Assembly: GCF_000235425.2 (NCBI RefSeq)
Contig: NZ_KI912267.1
Span: 1,175,849 to 1,229,189 of the forward strand
Direction of reading: 5' to 3'
DNA: 53,341 nt
DNA from: Pseudofrankia saprophytica
GTDB lineage: Bacteria > Actinomycetota > Actinomycetes > Frankiales > Frankiaceae
The position numbers and the translations under genes were made by a program. The notes under the pieces were generated by a model. That model was not told the DNA's origin. It saw only the letters and a program-made list of their open reading frames with translations, and ran no database searches. Below are positions 38,701 through 45,432 of the stretch, one piece after another. The first letter of the stretch is position 1. Each line of letters opens with the position of its first letter.

Positions 38701-40238
38701 CAGTGTTCAGCCCCGACGGGCGCAGCCTCGCCATCGCCAGCGACCTCGGCGACGGGAGCGGCGGCCAGGTCCGGCTGTACGACGTCGGTGCCGCGCGCGG
38801 GCCGGCCCAGGTCGGCACCATCGCCGACGACGCCGACGACGCCGACGACGACATATACAGTCTCGCGTTCGGCCCTGACGGGCACGTCCTGACCATCACG
38901 ACCCCGCGCGGCGACGCGGACGGGACACGGCTGCGGGTGTACGACGTCCGCGACCCGAGCAACCCGCTGCCCACCACGACCGTCAAAGACAACCAAGACA
39001 TCGCCTCGGTCGCGTTCAGCCCCGACGGCCGGACAGTCGCCACCGGCAGCGTGCCAAACGACACGAACGGGGGCCGGCTGCGGCTGTATGACCTCGCCGC
39101 TCCGCGCAACCCGGTCGGCACCGCCGCCATCGACGATGACCAGTTCCTTGCCCTGGCCGCGGTCAGCCCCGACGGGCACACCCTCGCCGTGGCCAGCGCG
39201 CGGATCAACGGACGCGGAGGCCGGCTGCGGCTGTACGACATCAACGACCCACACGCCCCGGCCCTCACGGCGGCCGTCGACGACGACCAGGGTCTCGGCG
39301 CGGTCGCGTTCAGCCCCGACGGGCACACGCTCGCCACGAGTTCCGGCGGTGATACGGCTCGCGGGCGGCTACGGCTGTACGACGTCAGCGACCCGCGCGA
39401 CCCTGTCCGCATCGCCGCCGTGGATGACGACCAGAACGTCGTCGGCGTCGCCATCAGCCCCGACGGGCACACCCTCGCGACCACCAGCGCGCTCCCCGAC
39501 ACCGACGGCGGGCGGCTGCGGCTGTACGACATCAGCGACCTACGCCACCCACGGCGGGTCGCCAGCATCGGCGACGACCTGAGCTCCTCGCTGGTCGCGT
39601 TCAGCCCCGACGGGCACACCCTCGCGACCGCGAGCGCCCATGGCGGCGCCGGCGGCGGCCGGCTGCGGCTGTTCGACGTCGGCGACCCGGGCGACCCGCG
39701 GCCTACCGCCGCCATCGACGACGACCAGGATCTCATCGCGGTCGCCTTCAGCCCCGGGGGACGCACCCTGGCCGTCACGAGTGCCGTCACGAACGTGGAG
39801 GGCGGGCGGCTACGGCTCTACGACGTCGGCGACCCGCACCATCCCATCTCCATGGCCAGCGTCGACGACGACCAGAACCTCTCCCTGGTCGCGTTCAGCC
39901 CCGACGGGCGCACCCTCGCCACCACGAGCGCCCACAGCACCGCTGCTGGCGGCCGGCTACGGCTGTACGACGTCACCACCCCGCGCGAGCCGACCCGCAC
40001 CGCCAGCGTCGTCGACGAGCAGAACCTCCTCGGTCTCGCGTTCAGCCGGGACGGACGCACGCTCGCCACCACGGGCGGTATCGGGAGCGGTGGACGGCTG
40101 CGGCTGTACGACGTTCGCGGAACATCGGCGCTGAGCGGTCGTCTGCGCCCGGTGGCCTGCGGCGTGGCTGCCGGGGGGATGTCCCCGGCGGAATGGCGCG
40201 ACGAGGTGCCGGACATTCCGTTCGTGCGGACCTGCTGA
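35790..40238 (+). CDS. TIR / STAND NTPase / transmembrane / propeller-repeat protein
   Basis: 1482 aa, likely defence or signalling sensor. The TIR (about 20-148) is the same subfamily as in the 23.7-27.3 kb gene but keeps the catalytic-position Glu91 (AYLTSAYGEAEW). The STAND NTPase (nSTAND1-like, about 190-600) has P-loop GPSGCGKS (232-239) and Walker B LLLVVDQAEEL (320-330), with YTLQRLHAEARETGS and VTHERLLTAW downstream. A single membrane helix at about 628-648 (IAVLTVLLLLVTAGG) is followed by a coil, then 15 repeats of about 49 residues. The repeat consensus is DDDQNLxxVAFSPDGRTLAT..GGRLRLYDVSDPRxP, enough for two seven-bladed propellers. The final Trp-Asp of classic WD40 is replaced by Tyr-Asp. 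GTG 35790 or 35793 starts the frame after GGGAG. It is monocistronic. Confidence 0.88.
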   Translation: MVTGADPLAGADGRVDDGADFFVSYTAADRGWAEWISWQLEAAGDRVLIQAWDFGVGSHFVHEMHRAASTAARTVAVVSAAYLTSAYGEAEWQAAWAADPSGEGRRLLVVRVEDCPRPGLLGQVVGIDLFGLDQREAGERLRAAVLGVRAKPRRPPVFPGGTNASPTPPRFPGPAAPWDAAWQPGRSPFPGLSAFDASRAAVFKGRDDDARLLAGRLAGPVADGAGLLAVVGPSGCGKSSLVAAGLAPRLADDPDWLVTRPMVPGVRPLAALAGVLAEAGRARGLGWDRGGLVDRLTEPGMTMEVVEELLAAADPPARRLLLVVDQAEELLTAGGEAGRERLLEVLAAATAGPARVVMTLRSEYLDRLIEAATPAGLRVRAEALHPLSRDLLPLVISGPARLAGLAVDEELVARMVADTGDGQALPLLAYTLQRLHAEARETGSTVLSAALYDRTGGVRGALVEHADTALAEATAAAGRTEEEVLAGLLRLITVDAEGRPTRRRVPLDQLPDPVRGTLTPFVARRLLAVDSQPGGPATVEVTHERLLTAWTPLATAISQASDRLRQRAQAEAAADDWDRRGRPVERLWNLGLAAGTLAAVDLGDLTSTARDFLTTGRRHGQRRRRRTIAVLTVLLLLVTAGGTTATAQWINVGRQRQEAIAQRNLATARALVTQAERLRDRDPAAALPLNLAAERLVSSFEARSSLAATLAAAPWTGAADDEQNITQVAFSPEGRTVATASYLEDRGRLRLFDASDPAHPTDVAHVDDDQALSTVQFSPGGRTLLTISGQDDVDGARLRLYDVSDPRHPVRTASFDDDLILADFAFSPDGRTLAVACSSIETGRGHLRLYDLGGAGGPARTASIDDDQNLVDVVFSPDGRTLATASSGITEGGGRLRLYDVSDPRAPDRVASVDEDQSLFKIAFGRGGRTLATVSRPSAETGHRIRIYDVSDPHDPARTATLDDGRNLAKAVFSPDGRSLAIASDLGDGSGGQVRLYDVGAARGPAQVGTIADDADDADDDIYSLAFGPDGHVLTITTPRGDADGTRLRVYDVRDPSNPLPTTTVKDNQDIASVAFSPDGRTVATGSVPNDTNGGRLRLYDLAAPRNPVGTAAIDDDQFLALAAVSPDGHTLAVASARINGRGGRLRLYDINDPHAPALTAAVDDDQGLGAVAFSPDGHTLATSSGGDTARGRLRLYDVSDPRDPVRIAAVDDDQNVVGVAISPDGHTLATTSALPDTDGGRLRLYDISDLRHPRRVASIGDDLSSSLVAFSPDGHTLATASAHGGAGGGRLRLFDVGDPGDPRPTAAIDDDQDLIAVAFSPGGRTLAVTSAVTNVEGGRLRLYDVGDPHHPISMASVDDDQNLSLVAFSPDGRTLATTSAHSTAAGGRLRLYDVTTPREPTRTASVVDEQNLLGLAFSRDGRTLATTGGIGSGGRLRLYDVRGTSALSGRLRPVACGVAAGGMSPAEWRDEVPDIPFVRTC
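37950..40130 (+). repeat. tandem array of about 15 near-identical 147-base coding repeats
   Basis: Within the TIR/STAND gene. Each unit carries GCGTTCAGCCCCGACGGGC-like and CTGCGGCTGTACGACGTC-like segments that are conserved at the DNA level, including third positions. This points to recent duplication or gene conversion. Unit seven has a small Asp-rich expansion (GACGCCGACGACGCC). Confidence 0.85.
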
Positions 40239-40397
40239 CCGAGCACCACCCTGCGTGCGCCCTCCGAGCGGCCGACGTACCCACCCAGCCGTGTCCGGTG
40301 AAACGAACAATCAGGGTACGAAGCATCAATTTCCACACCTGGTCGACTAACAATGTCCGCCATTCCTAGCCCGGCCGACGGCGGTTAGGTTGGCGGC

Positions 40398-40808
40398 ATG
40401 GAGTGGCTGCGCCGGCTGTGGCACCAGGGGCGCGACCGCTCGCGGCGGCCGATACACACCATGGGCAAGGAGCCGGACTATCGGTTCAGCCTGGCGAACG
40501 AGCGCACGTTTCTGGCCTGGATCCGCACGGCGCTGGCGCTGCTGGCCGGCGGCGTCGCGGTGGTGCAGCTCGTGCCGACCTTCTCGATCGGCTGGGCGCG
40601 CCATCTGCTCGGGATCGCGCTGATCGTGATCGCGATCGCGATCGCGGCGACCAGCTACGCCCGCTGGGAACGCCGGGAGCGCGCGATCCGGCTCGGCGCG
40701 CCGCTGCCCCCGTCACGGCTTCCCCAGCTCACCAGCCTCGGGATCGCCGTCGTCATGGTCTTCGCGCTCGCCTTCGTTCTCGTCGACGTCGCCCGCGGCC
40801 ACCAGTGA
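40398..40808 (+). CDS. YidH/DUF202 family membrane protein
   Basis: 136 aa with the DUF202 signature SLANERTFLAWIRTALALLAGGVAV at the first membrane segment and two further hydrophobic segments (LLGIALIVIAIAIAAT, SLGIAVVMVFALAFVLV). An N-terminal basic stretch precedes them. Its stop overlaps the start of a second DUF202 gene (GTGA), so the two probably form a complex. The function of the family is not established. Confidence 0.9.
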   Translation: MEWLRRLWHQGRDRSRRPIHTMGKEPDYRFSLANERTFLAWIRTALALLAGGVAVVQLVPTFSIGWARHLLGIALIVIAIAIAATSYARWERRERAIRLGAPLPPSRLPQLTSLGIAVVMVFALAFVLVDVARGHQ

Positions 40809-41155
40809 CGCGCGGCCCGGGCGGTCCACGGGTGCACCCCACCGAGCAGCTCGACCCGGGTCTGCAGAGCGAGCGCACCCACCTCGCCTGGCAGCGCACC
40901 GGCCTCGGCTTCGCCGCCCTCGGCGCGCTGTTCCTGCACAACGCGTTCGACGGTCACCTCGTGCTCGCGGTCCCTGGTCTGCTCACCCTGCTCGCGGCCG
41001 CGCTGCTGACGAGCCGCGCCCAGCGGCGCTACCGCGCGACCGTCGCGGCCATCCAGCTGGGCCGCTCCCCCGCCGACCGTGGCGTCATCGCCGCCACCGC
41101 GGCCCTCACCATCGCACTCGGCCTGACCAGCCTGGCCGTCATCCTGCTGCTCTGA
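40805..41155 (+). CDS. second DUF202 family membrane protein
   Basis: 116 aa from GTG 40805. It has the second DUF202 subtype signature LQSERTHLAWQRTGLGFAAL, then membrane segments LVLAVPGLLTLLAAALL and IAATAALTIALGLTSLAVILLL. Paired yidG/yidH-like genes with this order are common. It ends 7 bases before a strong hairpin. Confidence 0.88.
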   Translation: MTRGPGGPRVHPTEQLDPGLQSERTHLAWQRTGLGFAALGALFLHNAFDGHLVLAVPGLLTLLAAALLTSRAQRRYRATVAAIQLGRSPADRGVIAATAALTIALGLTSLAVILLL

Positions 41156-41161
41156 CGGATC

Positions 41162-41185
41162 CCGGCCCGGGCACGCCCGGGCCGG
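41162..41185. terminator. bidirectional hairpin between the DUF202 pair and the siderophore-interacting protein
   Basis: CCGGCCCGGGC / GCCCGGGCCGG, 11-base perfect arms with only two bases between them (the inner pairs must open to form the loop). It lies between stop codons of converging genes at 41155 and 41196. Confidence 0.65.
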
Positions 41186-41195
41186 TCCCCGCGCC

Positions 41196-41969
41196 TCAGT
41201 CCATACCGCGGCGCCCCGGGGTCCAGAACGGATGGGTGATGACGGCGCGTCGCGGCCAGCCACGGTCCTCCACGAGGTGGCGCCGGACGGCCTGGATGGT
41301 GCGCGCCTCGCCGGCCACGTAGGCGACGCCGGGTTCGGCGGGCAGCGCGAGCGCGGCGAGGGCGGCCGGCAGGCGCGGCGAGTCGGCGGCCGGCTCGCCC
41401 TCGCGGTAGACGAGGGTGAGCTCGTCGCGGCGCGCGAGCGGGAGCGCGTCGCCCGGACGGTCATGCTCGATCGCGCCGAAGACCGGCGCGTCGGCGGGCA
41501 GGGCCCGCAGCATGGCTCCGAACGCGACCGCGGCGGTGTCGTCGCCCGCGAACACGTGGTACGGCGCGTCCGGCTGGGCGACCAGGTGACCCTCCGGTCC
41601 CTTGACCAGCACGGCCCGGCCCGCCGCGGCCGCGCGAGCCCAGCGGGCGCCCGGGGCGTCGCCGCCGTGGTCGTAGAGGGCCAGGTCGAGCCGGCCGTCC
41701 GGGTGGTAGTCCCACACGGAGTAGGTGCGCTTGAGGTCGCGCGGGTTGCGCAGCCAGGTGCCTGGCGCGGACGGGTCCGCGAGCACCATGCTGACGTGCT
41801 GGCCCGGCGTCCAGGCGACCCCGGCGAGCGCCTCGCCGGCGAGCCGGACCAGCCGGGTGCGCGCCGCCAGCTGCTCCGTACCGGTCACCTCGGCCCGCCG
41901 CAGCACCCGGCCCAGCGGGTTGCGCGACCGCCCCGACCGCCCCGCCGGCACGGCGTCTGTCGTCTCCAT
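41196..41969 (-). CDS. siderophore-interacting protein (FAD-dependent ferric-siderophore reductase family)
   Basis: 257 aa ViuB/SIP-type protein that reduces or releases iron from siderophores. The FAD-binding motif is RTYSVWDYHPDGRLDLALYD, with the phosphate-binding WARAAAAGRAVLVKGPEG. The nucleotide-binding half has HVFAGDDTAAVAFGAML, and the C-terminal VAYVAGEARTIQAVRRHL is typical. ATG 41969 is chosen from the GGAGGAAGTC site directly upstream. It diverges from a DNA-binding protein gene across a GATAGCTA double site that is well placed to control it. Confidence 0.9.
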   Translation of the reverse strand: METTDAVPAGRSGRSRNPLGRVLRRAEVTGTEQLAARTRLVRLAGEALAGVAWTPGQHVSMVLADPSAPGTWLRNPRDLKRTYSVWDYHPDGRLDLALYDHGGDAPGARWARAAAAGRAVLVKGPEGHLVAQPDAPYHVFAGDDTAAVAFGAMLRALPADAPVFGAIEHDRPGDALPLARRDELTLVYREGEPAADSPRLPAALAALALPAEPGVAYVAGEARTIQAVRRHLVEDRGWPRRAVITHPFWTPGRRGMD

Positions 41970-42020
41970 GACTTCCTCCGGGAGCGCTCGTTCTCGTTCG
42001 GTTCCACCGTTTTTACCGCA

Positions 42021-42040
42021 GATAGCTATACGATAGCTAG
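42021..42040. promoter_or_regulatory. GATAGCTA double site, candidate operator
   Basis: GATAGCTATACGATAGCTAG: the octamer GATAGCTA occurs twice with an 11-base period (42021 and 42032), and each contains the palindrome TAGCTA. It is strikingly AT-rich for this genome, sits midway between the siderophore-interacting protein and the RHH/HTH gene, and probably overlaps their promoters. Confidence 0.6.
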
Positions 42041-42096
42041 CAATCAACGCAGACTTCGGCCGGCCTGCCTGGCGCGGCCGGCCACCAACGGAGGTC

Positions 42097-42690
42097 ATGG
42101 TGACTCCATCCGAGCCGACCAGAGCCGTCTACGTCCGCATGCCGGACAAGCTCGCGCAGAAGCTGGACAAGGCGGCCGAGCGCTTCGGCGTCAGCAAGCG
42201 CGACCTGCTGGCCACCCTCGTATCCGACCACCTCGACATCGAGGGGGATGAGCTCGTCTTCCGTCCGCACGGACGGGGACCGGGCGGGAAGGGCACGAGC
42301 GGGAAGGGGACGAACGAGCGCCCGGTCGGCGAGGACGAGGGCGCCGACGACCGGGCCCGCGAGGAGTCCACCGGCGCGCCCCGCGCGCCCAGGCCTGGCG
42401 ACTTCTGGAAGAAGCGCGCCGCCGACGTCTGGAGCCCGGGGACCGGCGCCGGCGAGACGCGGGCACGGGCGGACCGGGGGAACACCTCCGATCCGGCACC
42501 CGCCGCCCCGGTCAGCGAGGTCCTGACGCTCGAGGAGGCCGCCGAGCTGCTGCGGGTCTCGGTCGACGACGTCCGCGCCCTGGTCGAGTCCGGCGATCTT
42601 CCCGCCCGCCGCATCGGCGAGGCCTGGCGGCTCACCCGCACCGCCGTCCTCGCCTGGCTCGGCACCGAGTCCCGGCCGGCGTCGGACTGA
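42097..42690 (+). CDS. DNA-binding protein with N-terminal ribbon-helix-helix and C-terminal excisionase-type HTH
   Basis: 197 aa. Residues about 9-48 (AVYVRMPDKLAQKLDKAAER, SKRDLLATLVSDHL) match an RHH/CopG-like fold. Residues about 143-190 (LTLEEAAELLRVSVDDVRAL, GDLPARRIGEAWRLTRTAVL) match the MerR-like HTH_17 fold of excisionase-type proteins. A charged, disordered linker joins them. ATG 42097 has only 2 bases after GGAGG, so GTG 42100, in frame, with a 5-base spacer may be the true start. It is a candidate regulator of the divergent siderophore-interacting protein through the adjacent double site. Confidence 0.85.
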   Translation: MVTPSEPTRAVYVRMPDKLAQKLDKAAERFGVSKRDLLATLVSDHLDIEGDELVFRPHGRGPGGKGTSGKGTNERPVGEDEGADDRAREESTGAPRAPRPGDFWKKRAADVWSPGTGAGETRARADRGNTSDPAPAAPVSEVLTLEEAAELLRVSVDDVRALVESGDLPARRIGEAWRLTRTAVLAWLGTESRPASD

Positions 42691-42795
42691 GGTTCCACCC
42701 AGGGGTCCCGGTGTCACCGTCGCGGGGCTCTGGGTCGGGTTTCGCCACGGGGCTCCATCTCGATCTCGGGATCTCGGGGCTCCGTCGCGGCCGCC

Positions 42796-43255
42796 TCACC
42801 GGCACGCGGTGACGAGACGCGGCGAGCCGACGAGGGCGGGCTGGTGGCGCGGCGCCGCGTGGCGGCGGTCCCAGGCACCGGAGACGACGCCGGCGCGCAG
42901 GCGGTCGGCGGCGCGGGCGGCTGCGTCGGACGCAATGTGACCCCAGGCGGACTGGGCTTCACGGACCGTCGGGTCGAGCAGGCATTCGGGGCGGCCGTAG
43001 AAGGCCTCCACGAAGCCATCAACGCAGTCGGCGGGATTGACACAGAAGCGACGGTTACGGTCCCGCCGAGCGCCGCCTGACCCGGTCGATCGTGAGCATG
43101 CGCCGGTTCTCGAAGGCGAGCGGCTCCGGGGCGTACTCGGCGATCCAGTGCGGCCCGAGCACGTCCGGGTCGAAGGTGAGGACGACGACCGGGGCGGGCT
43201 GCTCGGCGTCCGCGAGGCCGGGCACCGGAAGCACGACCTGCGCCAGCCGGCCTCC
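42796..43255 (-). pseudogene. frameshifted fragment of a SAM-dependent methyltransferase
   Basis: Read on the minus strand, one frame gives RLAQVVLPVPGLADAEQP..VVVLTFDPDVLGPHWIAEYAPE..NRRMLTIDRVRR and then stops. A second frame continues QAALGGTVTVASVSIP, and a third continues ADCVDGFVEAFYGRPECLLD..REAQSAWGHIAS..RLRAGVVSGAWDRRH to the stop at 42796. Joined, they read as the C-terminal part of a class I methyltransferase, with two frame changes within about 45 bases. The SAM-binding N terminus is missing. The frame changes look real but could in principle be sequencing errors; the missing N terminus argues for decay. Confidence 0.65.
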
Positions 43256-43857
43256 TCAGGCCGAACTCCGCCAGTCCGCATGCCCAGGCGGCGATCAACT
43301 AGGTCGTTTCGCGGAGCCCAGCCGATGATCGCTCATCCGGTATGTCCGCGGGCGTTCACCGAGTCTATTTACCCCATTTATGTATGCACCACGAACGATC
43401 AAGATTGCCGGATGCAGCCTAGTCCGGTCATGATCGCCCTTGGGGTATGCGCAGCGGCGCCCGCGGAGTGGCGCATCGGCGGCTCCGGCTAGGCCAGCCG
43501 TTGCGCGCGTTCACCCGCCGACGGCGACCAACATAGGGCCGGCCCTGCGACGGAATACCAGCTCCTACTGGTCGGTCTGGCCGAGGCGCGCGACACAGAT
43601 GATCACGTCAGCTCGGCGAGACAGCGGCGCGACCCCAAGAAGCGACCTTCGAGGCGACCGACGCCCCATTCCCCGCAACCGGCCCTAGCCCCTGCGCCCC
43701 CGCGCGATTCCCTGCGACCCGTACGATTTTCCGCGCGTCGGCCCTCGCGCGTCGAACGACCATTCGAGGCGTGACGTCAGTTGGGGAAAACGGACCGTCG
43801 TCCACAAGGATCCGCCGGCCGCTTGCCTGTTCACCCGCACCGGAGAAACCTGCGGAC
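43256..43857. other. non-coding stretch upstream of the AbiEi/DUF559 gene
   Basis: About 600 bases. The part near 43365-43410 is clearly AT-richer (CTATTTACCCCATTTATG) and may hold a promoter. I see no gene or repeat that I can support. Confidence 0.45.
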
Positions 43858-44808
43858 GTGACCGATCTTGATCGCAAGAGGCTCGCGGACATGAGCCTCG
43901 CCGATGCCCTCCGAATCGCGCGACGACAGGACGGCATGATCACGCGTGAGCAGGCGCTGGAGGCCGGCTTGACGGCGGGCCGGATCAGGTGGCTGGTGCG
44001 CACCGGCAAATGGTCCCGACCGGGCCGGGCCACCTACCTAGTCCCAGGCGCCGACCCGATTCGGGGTAACGCGCGCGCGGCCGTTGTTCGGCGGCCAGAC
44101 GCGGTGGTCTGTGGCATCACGGCGGCACGGGTCGCCGGACTCGACGCCTTGCCACTACCCGGTCCAGCCGAGCCCGTACACCTGCTGGTCAGTCGGTGTA
44201 ACTCGCATGCCCCCGCGTTTGGGGTCGCATTCCATGTGGGCGAGATCGAGGCACGTGACGTGCACAACCTGGCCGGTATCCCCATCACCTCGCCTGCCCG
44301 AACACTCGCGGATCTCACGCTCACCTTTGATCGAATGAGGGCGATATCGGTTCTCGACGCCGGGCTGCGTGCGGGCTGGATTCCCGGTATGGACGCGGTC
44401 CGCGCGCAGCTGTTCGGACGACGAGGTGCGGTCGCCCGTCGCCCGTGGCTGGCCGAAGTCGATGGTCGCTCGGAGTCGCCGCTGGAGACACACGTGCGGC
44501 TGATCCTCGCCGACGCGGGTCTGGCAGCCGAAGAGTTGCAACACCATGTGCATGACGAGGGCGGCTCGATCATCGCCCGCCTGGACCTGGCCTGGCCATC
44601 ACGTCGGGTCTTCGTCGAGGCGGATGGCGTTGGTTACCACTCGGCTCCCCTCCCGATTCACCGTGACCGTGACCGGCAGAACCGACTCGTCGAACGCGGA
44701 TGGCGGGTACAGCGATTCACCTGGGCCGACGTCGAACACCGACCAGGATGGATCGTGGCGAGGGTCGCCACCCTGCTCGCTGTCCCGCCTGAGGTGATGT
44801 CCGCCTGA
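43858..44808 (+). CDS. AbiEi-antitoxin-like / DUF559 endonuclease-like protein
   Basis: About 316 aa from GTG 43858 (VTDLDRKRLADMSLADALRIA); an earlier in-frame GTG at 43771 and a later ATG at 43891 are alternatives. Residues about 15-70 have the AbiEi-type winged helix (DGMITREQALEAGLTAGRIRWLVRTGKW-type sequence, then RPGRATYLV). The C-terminal 110 residues match DUF559, a Vsr/PD-(D/E)xK-like fold (SPLETHVRLILADAGL, RLDLAWPSRRVFVEADGVGY, RDRDRQNRLVERGWRVQRF). No AbiEii toxin partner is adjacent. Such stand-alone fusions are frequent in actinobacteria and their role is unknown. Confidence 0.82.
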   Translation: MTDLDRKRLADMSLADALRIARRQDGMITREQALEAGLTAGRIRWLVRTGKWSRPGRATYLVPGADPIRGNARAAVVRRPDAVVCGITAARVAGLDALPLPGPAEPVHLLVSRCNSHAPAFGVAFHVGEIEARDVHNLAGIPITSPARTLADLTLTFDRMRAISVLDAGLRAGWIPGMDAVRAQLFGRRGAVARRPWLAEVDGRSESPLETHVRLILADAGLAAEELQHHVHDEGGSIIARLDLAWPSRRVFVEADGVGYHSAPLPIHRDRDRQNRLVERGWRVQRFTWADVEHRPGWIVARVATLLAVPPEVMSA

Positions 44809-45155
44809 CAGCACGACAATCGGCGCCAGGCCTGGTACCGGGCCACGCCGGGCCGGGCCGCGGCCAAGCCTGGCGGGGTCAGCCCGGGTCGGGGCGCCAG
44901 CGGCAGAAACGGGGCCCATCATGAACTCGAATGAGCGGCCTACCACCTGGTTGGCGGCCGTCTCCGGCGATCACCCAGCCCGCTGGATGCCTTGTGGATC
45001 TTCGCTGGGCGAGCGTCAACCTCCCGCACACCAGCGCGCATGCCCATCCGGCGATCTTTGGCGCGCCTGAGCGGTGATGAGCCAGGCTGATCGCGAACAA
45101 GGTACGCACAAATACGACAAATCGGGCCGTGGAGAACCAGTCCGCATACTCAGGT

Positions 45156-45200
45156 GGCGATCATGGATGAGGTCCCTCCGGTTGAGTGCCAATGATCGCC
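45156..45200. promoter_or_regulatory. separated inverted repeat GGCGATCAT / ATGATCGCC
   Basis: 9-base perfect arms at 45156-45164 and 45192-45200 with a 27-base spacer, about 230 bases before the MFS start. It may be an operator pair or a leader hairpin. Confidence 0.35.
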
Positions 45201-45263
45201 GACGGTGTAGGCGAACTGGCGCTTGGCGGGTGGTCGGAGGCCTGGACCCCGGCCGCCGGGCGG

Positions 45264-45328
45264 CGGTGGCCGACAGACCGGCGGCGGCCGACAGACCGGC
45301 GGTGGCCGACAGACCGGCGGTGGCCGCA
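45264..45328. repeat. 18-base tandem repeat, about 3.5 copies
   Basis: Unit CGGYGGCCGACAGACCGG (Y is T or C) repeated in direct tandem with one variable base; the fourth copy is cut short. It is not a CRISPR array because there are no spacers. Confidence 0.8.
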
Positions 45329-45414
45329 CATGACAACCGCCGCCAGCGCATGACCACTGTGAGTGCGCGGCGACCACTCTGGGGTACCCGCCGCGGATGG
45401 AAAGGCGACGCGAA

Positions 45415-45432
45415 TCTCACGTTCACGTGAGA
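45415..45432. promoter_or_regulatory. perfect palindrome at the MFS start codon
   Basis: TCTCACGTTCACGTGAGA: 8-base perfect arms with a 2-base centre. The last A is the first base of ATG 45432. Size and symmetry are those of a TetR- or GntR-type operator. Confidence 0.6.

Larger units (their letters stand above)
44809..45431. other. intergenic region before the MFS gene
   Basis: 623 bases with no supportable gene; the short minus-strand frames here have no recognisable domains. It contains an inverted repeat (45156-45200), an 18-base tandem repeat (45264-45328) and, at its end, a perfect palindrome at the MFS start. Confidence 0.5.

Noticed and set aside
36468-39326. Open frame of 952 codons on the minus strand opposite the TIR/STAND gene
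   Set aside because: Mirror of the repeat-rich coding strand; its apparent repeats derive from the propeller units.
37950-40130. Regular repeats resembling a CRISPR or satellite array
   Set aside because: They are in frame within a gene and encode propeller blades.
45264-45328. Possible CRISPR array
   Set aside because: Units are directly abutting with no spacers and only 18 bases long.
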